Made by a program: the position numbers and the translations under genes
NCBI GenBank assembly: GCA_964502735.1
Contig: CAZCYD010000068.1
Location: forward strand, 1-12,563
Direction of reading: 5' to 3'
DNA: 12,563 nt
Origin: JACKAN01 sp964502735
Lineage (GTDB): Bacteria; Bdellovibrionota; Bdellovibrionia; Bdellovibrionales; UBA1609
In this document: one piece after another, positions 5,196-11,987 of the stretch
Layout of the letters: every line of letters begins with the position of its first letter
Numbering within the stretch: the first letter of the stretch is position 1
Notes under the pieces: model-generated
Seen by the model: the letters and a program-made list of their open reading frames with translations, nothing else
Told to the model about the DNA's origin: nothing
The model's database searches: none

Positions 5196-6350
5196 ATGAG
5201 CAAAGCTCTCATTTTTATTTTAGCAATATCCATTTTAGGATGTTCAAAGCCCCAGGTTAAGGAAAAGGTTGATGAGACTTGGCCTGAAAATATGCAGAAG
5301 TTGGCTTTAACTTTTACAGATTTAATGCCCTTCGTTTACAGTAAGAATGCATTTGAAGATCCCAAAAATAAAAAAATTATTCAAGCGAAGATGAAAGAGT
5401 TTCACGGCGCATCCCATGTGATTCCTAAAGATAAAGCTGTGCAAATTTTGGGTGAAGACCCTCTTGTAAATCTAAGTATTAATAATTTGGAAGTTGAGGT
5501 CTCTAGTGCAATTTCAGCATTTGAGCGAGGTAATTTGAGGTATTCTCGCCATTTGCTCCAGCACTCATTGAACTATTGTTTTGCCTGCCATACTCGAAAC
5601 CAGATGGGCCCAAAATACGATTTTTGGGATCTAAAGTTTCTGGAGGGTGGGGATATAAATGTGATTCAAAAGTCAAAAGTGATGGTGGCCACTCGTCAGT
5701 TTGACAAGGCCAAGGAATTGCTTAAATCCAATTTGTTATCCGGCAAGAAGGAGGGTGACAACCCTTACCTTCAGGAACAGGCCATAAAACAGTTCTTAGC
5801 CGTCGTTGTGAGGGCTGAAAGATCTCCTGAAGAGGGCTATCGTTTTGTAAACGGTTTAATTGAAAGAATAGAGCTGCCAGTTTATTTATCAAGAAATGTT
5901 GAAAGTTGGGAGAAGTCCTTTGTCGGTTGGATGGCTGAGAAAAAGAAAAACAAAGTCCAGGTCTCTTTGTCAGCTGCGAAAAAACTCATAGAAGGTTCTA
6001 ATCAGGCTCATTTTGGAGAGGATAGTGATAGTAAATATGTGGATTATTTGAGAGCCAGTTCAATTTTGCATGAATCTCTTATGAAGCCCTTGAGTAAAGA
6101 AATCCGGGCAGAGACTTTCTATTATCTAGGGGTTGTTTATGAGTTATTAGGCGACTCTGGTTTTTGGGAACTGCCGGATGTTTATTTTGAGTCCTGTGTT
6201 CGCGAGTCACCTGGAAGCAAGATGGCCAAGAAATGTTATAGAAAATATGAGCAGGGTATTGTATTGGGTTACTCTGGTAGTGCAGGAACTTTTATACCTA
6301 GCGACGAGAGAGAAAAATTAAACGAGCTTAAAAAAATTGCAGGTTATTAA
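5196..6350 (+). CDS. c-type haem lipoprotein with a helical C-terminal extension
   Basis: A 384-residue predicted lipoprotein. The signal sequence MSKALIFILAISILGC has a lipobox with C16 as the lipidated cysteine. A helical N-terminal domain (about 28-140) ends in YCFACHTRNQMGP, a single CxxCH haem motif (C128, C131, H132). A helical bundle ending in CxxCH resembles the cytochrome c'/c556 fold, though I cannot confirm it. Residues 150-384 are all-helical and TPR-like (TRQFDKAKELLKSNLLSGKK; IRAETFYYLGVVYELLGDSG) with two more cysteines near 335-350 (FESCVRESPGSKMAKKCY). Being outside the cytoplasmic membrane with one haem, it could be an electron carrier, a ligand sensor or a scaffold. It sits between cytoplasmic CBS and USP genes, an odd mix that hints the operon responds to respiratory state. 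Maturation would need the Ccm system encoded elsewhere. Confidence 0.8.
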   Translation: MSKALIFILAISILGCSKPQVKEKVDETWPENMQKLALTFTDLMPFVYSKNAFEDPKNKKIIQAKMKEFHGASHVIPKDKAVQILGEDPLVNLSINNLEVEVSSAISAFERGNLRYSRHLLQHSLNYCFACHTRNQMGPKYDFWDLKFLEGGDINVIQKSKVMVATRQFDKAKELLKSNLLSGKKEGDNPYLQEQAIKQFLAVVVRAERSPEEGYRFVNGLIERIELPVYLSRNVESWEKSFVGWMAEKKKNKVQVSLSAAKKLIEGSNQAHFGEDSDSKYVDYLRASSILHESLMKPLSKEIRAETFYYLGVVYELLGDSGFWELPDVYFESCVRESPGSKMAKKCYRKYEQGIVLGYSGSAGTFIPSDEREKLNELKKIAGY

Positions 6351-6368
6351 AAATTAGAGAGGTGAAAG

Positions 6369-7307
6369 ATGAAAAAACTTAAGATTGTGTGGGCTTTCGA
6401 TCCCTACGCGGAGACTCAGGATTCATGGTCATCAACACTTCAAATCATGGATAGCTTTGCCGGGTCTGCATCAGAATTTGAAGTCGTGCCAGTCTATATC
6501 TTGGGGCAAGAAATGGTGCAATGGGTGGCGAATATTACTCCGCCTCAGTTAAAGCTTATAGAACCACAGGCCCAAAAAGTTTTGATTGATAAAATTGCAA
6601 CTTTTTCGCGAGATTATCTCAAGAATCCAAAGGTTCTCCTGTCCGAGGGAGTTTCTAGAAGCGAAGATATTCAGGTATTAAACTCCTTTTTAAAGGAGCA
6701 AAATCCTGCGCTTGTTATTTTTAATACTCACCAGAGAAAGGGACTAACTCGATTTTTTATGGGGAGTTTTACGGAAGCCTTTATCTTGGAGTCTACATTT
6801 CCGTGTCTTGTGATTCCTCCAAAGTATAATTTTACTGGGGGTTTGAAAAAAGTATTAATGCCGAGTTCTCTGACCGAAAATGAGAGAAACTTTTTTGAGC
6901 GTCTAGTGCAGGGAAAAATGGGAATTCAACCTTATATAGTTTTATACTCCAAGATTTTTCATCCTATTGATGCCTTTGCTCAGTCTGTTTCTACAGCCCT
7001 TGGCGGAGGCTGGGTCTCTATGGAATCTTACTCTCAGGAAGCTATTGCTTTGCGCGAGAAAGCGGGTCGCGAATGGGCTGATTTTGCAGTTCAGAATGGG
7101 GCTGAGGTTAAAGTTATAGTCGATGACAGTCCAGCGGACTTCTTGGACTCTATTTTTAAGGTAGTTAAGAGTGAAAATGTAGACTTCTTGGCTTTGCCCA
7201 CATCGGCAAGAGGGGCGGAAGCCATGTTTTTAGGTAGCAATGCTAGAGAAATTATTCGCATGAGTGAAATTCCTGTGCTGGTGGCGCATTTGGAAGTTAA
7301 AAAATGA
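6369..7307 (+). CDS. Tandem universal stress protein (two UspA domains)
   Basis: A 312-residue cytoplasmic protein built from two Usp domains, about 1-152 and 158-310. Domain 1 ends with THQRKGLTRFFMGSFTEAFI followed by PCLVIP. Domain 2 ends with LPTSARGAEAMFLGSNAREI followed by IPVLVAH. The second keeps the G...GS/N loop typical of ATP-binding Usps; the first keeps RKG...MGS in a looser form. Usp proteins usually rise in growth arrest, energy loss or low oxygen. The ATG follows AGAGGTG by a short gap and lies 18 bases after the cytochrome gene. The stop overlaps the next start by four bases (ATGA at 7304-7307), a mark of translational coupling with the ATPase, suggesting that the two products are made in step. 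Confidence 0.88.
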   Translation: MKKLKIVWAFDPYAETQDSWSSTLQIMDSFAGSASEFEVVPVYILGQEMVQWVANITPPQLKLIEPQAQKVLIDKIATFSRDYLKNPKVLLSEGVSRSEDIQVLNSFLKEQNPALVIFNTHQRKGLTRFFMGSFTEAFILESTFPCLVIPPKYNFTGGLKKVLMPSSLTENERNFFERLVQGKMGIQPYIVLYSKIFHPIDAFAQSVSTALGGGWVSMESYSQEAIALREKAGREWADFAVQNGAEVKVIVDDSPADFLDSIFKVVKSENVDFLALPTSARGAEAMFLGSNAREIIRMSEIPVLVAHLEVKK

Positions 7308-7900
7308 AGATTGTACTAACTGGAGGTCCATCGGCAGGCAAGACAACTGTGGCGATGAGTCTTATTAAGCATTACTACCATCACTTGGCTCTTGTTCCTG
7401 AGGCGGCAACAATATTGTACAGAGGTGGTTTTCCGCGAGCCAGTCGTAGTGAAGAGGCTCGCTTGTGTCAACAAAGGGCCATTTTTAAAGTTCAAAAAGA
7501 GCTGGAAACCTTAGTGGGGTTAGAGTGGCCAGGAAAAAATCTTATATGCGATCGTGGTACGTTGGATGGGTTAGCCTATTGGCCAGGAAAGGCATCTCTG
7601 TTTTTTGAGCAGAACTTCACAAGTATGGATGAAGAGTTGTCTCGGTATGACATAGTTATACATTTAGAAGTTGCTCAGCAGGAGGACTACAACAGTGACC
7701 ATTCAGATGTTAGAGTAGAAAGTCATGAGAAAGCTCTAGAAATTGACGAAAAAATTAAGAAGGCATGGTCGTCTCATCCGCACAGATATATTGTTCACAA
7801 TGATACAAGCTTTGTTGACAAAATCTCGAAGGTCCACCAACTTATAGAAAAAATAATTCTTACAAATGGGGTTCAGTCCATTACTGGTGGAGATCTATAA
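7304..7900 (+). CDS. P-loop ATPase/kinase of the NadR/TTD14-like (AAA_28) type
   Basis: A 198-residue protein. The P-loop is GGPSAGKTT (residues 7-15). Further motifs are VPEAATILYRGGFP (31-44) and LICDRGTLDGLAYWPG (80-95), whose D83-R84 resembles the acceptor-binding DR(G/S) of nucleoside and nucleotide kinases. This layout matches the AAA_28 group, which includes the nicotinamide riboside kinase part of NadR and eukaryotic TTD14. The substrate is unknown; a small nucleoside or phospholipid-like ligand is possible. It overlaps the upstream Usp gene by four bases and is the last gene of the operon. The perfect 134-bp palindrome begins two bases after its stop and probably serves as the transcription end. 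Confidence 0.82.
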   Translation: MKIVLTGGPSAGKTTVAMSLIKHYYHHLALVPEAATILYRGGFPRASRSEEARLCQQRAIFKVQKELETLVGLEWPGKNLICDRGTLDGLAYWPGKASLFFEQNFTSMDEELSRYDIVIHLEVAQQEDYNSDHSDVRVESHEKALEIDEKIKKAWSSHPHRYIVHNDTSFVDKISKVHQLIEKIILTNGVQSITGGDL

Positions 7901-7902
7901 TT

Positions 7903-8036
7903 ATACCAATTCCAAAAAATAATCGCCTAAAATTTGTGAATGCGCCTCATGCTCATACAGCCGCAGCCTTGAGGCTGCAGAACTGCGCGTGAGGCGCATT
8001 CACAAATTTTAGGCGATTATTTTTTGGAATTGGTAT
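7903..8036. repeat. 134-bp palindromic repeat, perfect 47-bp arms, probable bidirectional terminator
   Basis: Left arm 7903-7949 and right arm 7990-8036 are exact reverse complements over 47 bases, beginning ATACCAATTCC and ending GGAATTGGTAT. The 40-base centre holds its own small hairpin, GCAGCC (7963-7968) with GGCTGC (7973-7978) over TTGA. A diverged arm of the same family lies at 1-44, so this is a dispersed repeat, MITE- or REP-like, with no coding capacity. I see no clear target duplication. It lies between convergent genes (stop 7900, and stop 8107 on the other strand). With T-rich and A-rich tracts inside the arms it would make a very stable hairpin in either transcript. Confidence 0.92.
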
Positions 8037-8106
8037 TAGACGGAAGCAGAGCTTTTATTTAACAACTTCTGGGCTTGTTTTTTGAGGTTGTTTGGATGAC
8101 GCATCA

Positions 8107-8598
8107 TCAATGCCGACTTTGTTGAGTACCTGGAAGAGGAACGGGTTGTTGATGTGGAGTTTTTTTCTTTTCCCAAATATAGATAAAGGGTTCTCCTGCT
8201 AAGCTCATGTGAATGCGGAGTTGATAATCTAAGATCTCAACTAGAGTGGTGGATTTTCTGCCCATTTGCATGTCTGGATCTTTGCTGCAATCAAAATTAT
8301 TTTGAGGATTTACCCATACAATTTCATCTGTCAGCTTATCTTCCTGATAGCTGTAAATGCCAATTCTTTCGCAAAAACCGCGTTCATCCGAGCGGTACCA
8401 CCACAACCTATTTGTACCAGTTTTATAAAACTCAAAATAGAGTTGCAAGTTAGGATTGAGCGGAGGGTGCTCTTGGCCTTGATAAATAAATTTTGTGAAC
8501 TTCCACTTGCCATGTAGGGAAGAACCCTCCTCGGAGGCTGAAAATGCTTTTGAGAAGGGTCCATTTAAGATAAAAAAGACTGTTAAAATTATCTTCAT
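8107..8598 (-). CDS. Small secreted protein, lipocalin-like in appearance, function unknown
   Basis: A 163-residue protein with a signal peptide (MKIILTVFFILNGPFSKAFS, cut near residue 20-22). The mature part opens LHGKWKFTKFIYQG and continues with alternating beta-type strands (LQLYFEFYKTGTNRLWWYR; LDYQLRIHMS; PFIYIWEK). This resembles lipocalin-like or single-barrel domains that start with a GxW motif, but I cannot assign a family. C76 and C104 could form a disulfide. The tail (KKKTPHQQPVPLPGTQQSRH) is proline/glutamine-rich and probably disordered. It lies 12 bases after the stop of the secreted-protein gene at 8611-9009 and should share its transcript. Its own ribosome site is weak (GGAG about 14 bases upstream), so coupling is likely. 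Confidence 0.7.
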   Translation of the reverse strand: MKIILTVFFILNGPFSKAFSASEEGSSLHGKWKFTKFIYQGQEHPPLNPNLQLYFEFYKTGTNRLWWYRSDERGFCERIGIYSYQEDKLTDEIVWVNPQNNFDCSKDPDMQMGRKSTTLVEILDYQLRIHMSLAGEPFIYIWEKKKTPHQQPVPLPGTQQSRH

Positions 8599-8610
8599 TA
8601 ATGGATCAAT

Positions 8611-9009
8611 CTACTCCACTAAAAGTCTTTTTTCCATATAAGTTTCATCGCTGTTAATAAAGCGAATTCTGTATTCCCCAGGCTCAAAGCTTCCGAGTTG
8701 AATCTCTCGAGTGTAAGGCACAAGAACCATTATGCACATGCCAGGGCTAACCTTGGCGTAGGTCGCTACACTTAAGATATTATTGTTCGGACTTTTGTTT
8801 GCAGCTGAATGACTGAACCTATAACATCCGTTCGGGAAAAGTCCGCTAATTATGGCCTTGACGTTTTCATTAGCTTTGGCTGTTGAGGGCACAAGTGCAT
8901 CGTTAATGCTAATTTGAACTTCCTTTTCTTCTTTCTGAACATCCTCTGCATGGGCAGAAAAGAGACCTGTGGTTAAAAGTAGAGCTATGCAAAGATTTGC
9001 GATTTTCAT
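8611..9009 (-). CDS. Small secreted beta-rich protein, function unknown
   Basis: A 132-residue protein with a clear signal peptide (MKIANLCIALLLTTGLFSAHA, cut after residue 21). The mature domain of about 100 residues has the look of an Ig-like or beta-sandwich fold: FPNGCYRFSH, then SPGMCIMVLVPYTREIQLG, then FEPGEYRIRFINSDE. C62 and C92 are positioned to form a disulfide. I recall similar 'PNGCYR...GMCI...VPY' secreted hypotheticals from predatory bacteria, but no function. A strong ribosome site, AAGGAGG (9020-9014), precedes the ATG at 9009, and a promoter is visible at 9036-9064. It leads a two-gene unit with 8107-8598, so the two exported proteins may act together. Confidence 0.78.
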   Translation of the reverse strand: MKIANLCIALLLTTGLFSAHAEDVQKEEKEVQISINDALVPSTAKANENVKAIISGLFPNGCYRFSHSAANKSPNNNILSVATYAKVSPGMCIMVLVPYTREIQLGSFEPGEYRIRFINSDETYMEKRLLVE

Positions 9010-9035
9010 TATTCCTCCTTAGTTAGGATATAATT

Positions 9036-9064
9036 CTTATAGACTCATATAATAATTTTTACAA
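9036..9064 (-). promoter_or_regulatory. Promoter of the two secreted-protein genes
   Basis: On the minus strand TTGTAA (9064-9059), a 17-base spacer and TATAAG (9041-9036) match sigma-70 boxes (4/6 and 5/6). The start would fall near 9029, leaving about 20 bases of leader containing AAGGAGG before the ATG at 9009. Confidence 0.5.
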
Positions 9065-9309
9065 ACAATATATTGATTTATATCTCTGCATTACCTTTAT
9101 TTTTTTATAATTCGATACAAATTAACACTTTGAAAATACGCTAAAATTGAGCGGCATTCAGTTCTGACCATTTGAATACACAGTTTTTATTTTTAGTTTT
9201 TTGTTAATTAATTTTCAGACTATTTTAGTTTTGATAATTTTGAGTTTTAGATTGGCAGTTAGTCAACGCTGTGTCACAAGCTTAAATTCAGAGCTGATAC
9301 TATCATTGT
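9065..9309. other. AT-rich divergent intergenic region upstream of the rimB-rimK operon
   Basis: This stretch separates the secreted-protein promoter from rimB. It is rich in T-runs (for example 9184-9203) and contains no gene I can support. It should hold the rimB promoter, but I find no convincing -35/-10 pair. TTGTTA at 9201-9206 and TTGATA at 9230-9235 lack well-spaced -10 boxes. No strong Shine-Dalgarno site precedes the rimB ATG either. Confidence 0.4.
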
Positions 9310-9759
9310 ATGATGCAAAAGAAATTCAAAGAAGTTTTGGGGTGGAGGGAGTGGTGTGCTTTGCCCGAGCTTCAAATAAAAAAAATTAAAGCCAAAATAG
9401 ACACAGGTGCAAGAACTTCGGCTTTGCATGTATCTGATATCTCATACAGAAAAAGAGGGGGCAAAACATTTGTTTATTTTCGTGTTCACCCCACTCAGAG
9501 AAAATCCAAGCCTTTTTTTGACTGCTCGGCCGAGCTTATTGATTACAGAATAGTAAAATCTTCAACCGGTACTCGAACTTTCCGTCCCGTCATCCAGACA
9601 GAAATTGAAGTTGGAGATAAAAGATGGCCAATTGAGGTCACTTTGGTTAATCGCGACTTAATGGGTTTTCGATTTTTAGTGGGTAGGCAGGCCATCCGTG
9701 GTCGTTACGTGGTTGACTCAGGAGCCTCGTATTTATCTCAAAAAAAAAGAGTCCGTTGA
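9310..9759 (+). CDS. rimB: RimB-type retropepsin-like protease ('ATP-dependent zinc protease' family)
   Basis: A 149-residue protein of the PF05618 family. LGWREWCALPEL (9-20) is the family's N-terminal signature. IKAKIDTGARTSALH (26-40) holds the catalytic-type D31-T-G motif of a retropepsin fold. The remainder, RPVIQTEIEVGDKRWPIEVT then LVNRDLMGFRFLVGRQAI, and the late VDSGASYL match the family end to end. In Pseudomonas, RimB is encoded with RimK and is reported to counter or tune RimK glutamylation of ribosomal protein S6. Here rimK follows 76 bases later. Two adjacent ATGs (9310, 9313) are possible starts; neither has a good ribosome site. A run of nine A residues precedes the last few codons, so the C-terminus is the part most open to slippage. 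No signal peptide, so it is cytoplasmic. Confidence 0.85.
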   Translation: MMQKKFKEVLGWREWCALPELQIKKIKAKIDTGARTSALHVSDISYRKRGGKTFVYFRVHPTQRKSKPFFDCSAELIDYRIVKSSTGTRTFRPVIQTEIEVGDKRWPIEVTLVNRDLMGFRFLVGRQAIRGRYVVDSGASYLSQKKRVR

Positions 9760-9823
9760 CGTCTAGTTACAGGTTGGGATAGCTAGTATTTCATAAAAAT
9801 TAACAGTCTAATATTTGGGAATT

Positions 9824-9828
9824 GGGAG
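9824..9828 (+). promoter_or_regulatory. Shine-Dalgarno site supporting a GTG start for rimK
   Basis: GGGAG lies seven bases before the GTG at 9836. It makes the protein begin MNIGILSRGPKLYS, aligned with the start of E. coli RimK (MKIAILSRDGTLYS), and excludes the upstream in-frame TTG at 9815. Confidence 0.8.
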
Positions 9829-9835
9829 TGTTATT

Positions 9836-10744
9836 GTGAACATAGGAATATTGTCTCGGGGGCCTAAGTTGTATTCAACCCAGAGGCTAGCAGAAGAGGC
9901 GACAAAAAAAGGGCATAGTGTTGAAGTCATTGATCCCACCAAGTGTTATGTGAATATTACGTCTAATAAGCCTAGTGTGCATTACAAGGAAAAGGTTCTC
10001 GACTACTTTGATGCAATTATTCCAAGAATTGGGGCCTCGGTTACTTTCTATGGAACCGCTATTTTAAGACAGTTTGAAATGTCAGGAGCATTTGCTGCAA
10101 ATGAGTCCGTGGCTATTCAGCGTTCGCGCGACAAGCTGAGATCTCTACAGCTTATGGCTAAAAAAGGCATAGGCCTACCGGTTACGGGATTTGCTCACTC
10201 AACAAATATGACCGAAGATTTAATTAACTTAGTTGGGGGAGCCCCCTTAGTCATAAAAATGATAGAGGGAACTCAGGGGCAGGGGGTCGTTTTAGCGGAA
10301 AATAAAAAGGCTGCCGAAAGTGTTATCGACATGTTAAGAGGTTTAGAAGCTCATTTTTTAGTTCAAGAGTTTATTGCTGAAGCGGGGGGAGCTGATATTC
10401 GTTGTTTTGTTGTTGGTGAAAAAGTCGTAGCCGCTATGAAAAGACAGGCTGCAGAAGGGGAGTTTCGGTCAAATTTGCATAGGGGTGGTGTAGGGCATTC
10501 AATTAAATTGACTCCAGAAGAGAGGGCGACCGCAGTTCGAGCAGCGAAGTGTATGGGTTTAAATATTGCGGGTGTTGACATTATCAGGTCTCATCATGGT
10601 CCTTTAGTTCTCGAGGTGAATTCATCTCCAGGATTAGAGGGTATTGAAAGGCACTCTGATAAAAATGTGGCCTCAATAATTATTGATTTTATTGAAAAGG
10701 CATTGGCTGCCAAAATGACTAACAAAACAAGAGGGAAGGGATAA
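9836..10744 (+). CDS. rimK: RimK, ATP-grasp ligase adding glutamate to the C-terminus of ribosomal protein S6
   Basis: A 302-residue cytoplasmic ATP-grasp enzyme, nearly the length of E. coli RimK (300) and similar along its whole length. Visible landmarks are the start NIGILSRGPKLYS, HYKEKVLDYFDAIIPRIGAS (49-68), FYGTAILRQFEMSG, RSRDKLRSLQL, the nucleotide-binding VIKMIEGTQGQGVVLAE (139-155), VQEFI (176-180), DIRCFVVG, the substrate-side RSNLHRGG (211-218), and the metal-binding AGVDII and LEVNSSPGLEGIE (D248, E260, N262). All catalytic residues I know are intact. It uses ATP to add glutamates to the S6 C-terminus and can make poly-alpha-glutamate. It follows rimB, and the DUF1704 metallopeptidase starts six bases after its stop, so writer and candidate erasers are co-transcribed. 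The start is GTG at 9836. Confidence 0.95.
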   Translation: MNIGILSRGPKLYSTQRLAEEATKKGHSVEVIDPTKCYVNITSNKPSVHYKEKVLDYFDAIIPRIGASVTFYGTAILRQFEMSGAFAANESVAIQRSRDKLRSLQLMAKKGIGLPVTGFAHSTNMTEDLINLVGGAPLVIKMIEGTQGQGVVLAENKKAAESVIDMLRGLEAHFLVQEFIAEAGGADIRCFVVGEKVVAAMKRQAAEGEFRSNLHRGGVGHSIKLTPEERATAVRAAKCMGLNIAGVDIIRSHHGPLVLEVNSSPGLEGIERHSDKNVASIIIDFIEKALAAKMTNKTRGKG

Positions 10745-10750
10745 AATAGA

Positions 10751-11983
10751 GTGTTTCAGGCACTGAGAGAGATTAATGAAAAAGTGTACGCTATTAGTGC
10801 CAGCCTAAAGCTATTAGGAAATATTGCCTGGCCACTTCAAGCCGAGAGGGATTTTTTAGATTCATACAATAAAGGCAAGATTAATCTGCCACAGATAAGC
10901 TATATCCCTATTCGGTATGAAGAAGAGCGACTCGAACTAGAGAAGTTGCTAAAGTCTTTTACCCCGCATCATCCTTTAGAGGTGTTTACTCACAAGACCA
11001 TTAAAAGTTATTTGGACACCATTGAGCTGAACCGCGCTGTTGGGACCGCTGACTTTACTGAACTTTCAAAAAGAATATTTGGAGCTCCCGGAGATTTATT
11101 GCCAAACTCTGATGTGACTAATGTTCAGGCTGCTGAACAGGTGGTTAATTTGGCTGATGAGTTTAATCACTCCTACGTGAAGGAACCAGAAAGCTGCATT
11201 TCTGCGGAGGATATCAAAAACTATATGGAAAGGAGAATTCGGGGAGTATTTAAAGACTCGCCTCTGGAAATCCTAATAACCCCAGATTTGGCAGCTAAAG
11301 CCACGGCGACCTCAAAATACATAAAAATTAGATCAGGCACAGACTTTAACCACTACGACTTTAAGCAACTTTTTTATCACGAAGTCATGACCCATTCTTT
11401 AACGGCTCTGAATGGAGAGGCTCAACCTATTTTAAAATGTATGGGTAGAGGTTCTTTGAGGACCTTAAAGACTCAAGAAGGTTTGGCGACTTTCGCGGAA
11501 GTCATCACAGGGGCTATAGATATACAAAGACTTAAGAGGTTGGCGTTGCGAATTTTAGCCATTGATATGGCATTAAATGGAGCCAGTTTTTTAGATGTTT
11601 TTCATTTCTTTATTGAGAAAAATCAGTCGGTTAAGGAAAGTTATGCCTCAGCCCACAGGATTTTTCGAGGGGGGCATCCAGATAAAAATATTATTTTTAC
11701 TAAGGATAGTGTTTATCTCGATGGGTTGATGAATGTGCATACAATGTTTAAATGGGCAATGGCCCACAACAAACTTGAACTTAGTCACTTATTATTCTGC
11801 GGACGAGTAAGTTTAGAGGATATTTTTCATCTAGAAGAATCTTATGAGAAAAAATTAATTTCGCCCCCTAAATATTTGCCGGGTTGGTACGCTAAGATTG
11901 AGGGCTTTGCCGGCAGCTTGAGTTTTTCGCTTTTAGCCAACGTTATACGTATCAACTTGGAAGAAAAGCATGTGGAATGGTAA
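10751..11983 (+). CDS. DUF1704 / QEGLA-motif zinc metallopeptidase, MATCAP/TMCP-like carboxypeptidase family
   Basis: A 410-residue cytoplasmic protein of the DUF1704 family (annotated elsewhere as 'flavohemoglobin expression-modulating QEGLA motif protein'). The zinc signature HEVMTH (H210-E211-x-x-x-H215) and the QEGLA motif (Q242-E243-G-L-A, E243 being the likely third zinc ligand) are both intact, as is FAEVITG after it. The same family includes the eukaryotic tubulin carboxypeptidases MATCAP/TMCP, which trim tubulin C-terminal tails of tyrosine or glutamate. The start is GTG at 10751, preceded by GAGGGAAGGG (10731-10740); no early ATG exists in frame. It lies six bases after the rimK stop. 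By context I infer that it trims glutamates added by RimK or processes another C-terminus; this is not shown. An older role linked to flavohaemoglobin expression rests on weak evidence. Confidence 0.85.
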   Translation: MFQALREINEKVYAISASLKLLGNIAWPLQAERDFLDSYNKGKINLPQISYIPIRYEEERLELEKLLKSFTPHHPLEVFTHKTIKSYLDTIELNRAVGTADFTELSKRIFGAPGDLLPNSDVTNVQAAEQVVNLADEFNHSYVKEPESCISAEDIKNYMERRIRGVFKDSPLEILITPDLAAKATATSKYIKIRSGTDFNHYDFKQLFYHEVMTHSLTALNGEAQPILKCMGRGSLRTLKTQEGLATFAEVITGAIDIQRLKRLALRILAIDMALNGASFLDVFHFFIEKNQSVKESYASAHRIFRGGHPDKNIIFTKDSVYLDGLMNVHTMFKWAMAHNKLELSHLLFCGRVSLEDIFHLEESYEKKLISPPKYLPGWYAKIEGFAGSLSFSLLANVIRINLEEKHVEW

Positions 11984-11987
11984 GTAC

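Noticed and set aside
7903..8036. CRISPR unit or attachment site
   Set aside because: It is a single long palindrome with no spacer periodicity, no integrase gene and no clear direct duplication at its ends.
8062..8091. Possible intrinsic terminator for the minus-strand secreted genes (ACAACCTC paired with GAAGTTGT)
   Set aside because: The stem has a mismatch, a 14-base loop and no T-run after it on the minus strand. The 134-bp palindrome is the stronger candidate.
9201..9389. 62-codon frame with a hydrophobic N-terminus upstream of rimB
   Set aside because: It has a TTG start with no ribosome site, and it overlaps rimB in another frame by 80 bases. The hydrophobic run reflects T-rich DNA.
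10363..10581. 72-codon minus-strand frame inside rimK
   Set aside because: It is a shadow of a well-conserved gene, with no start signal or family features.
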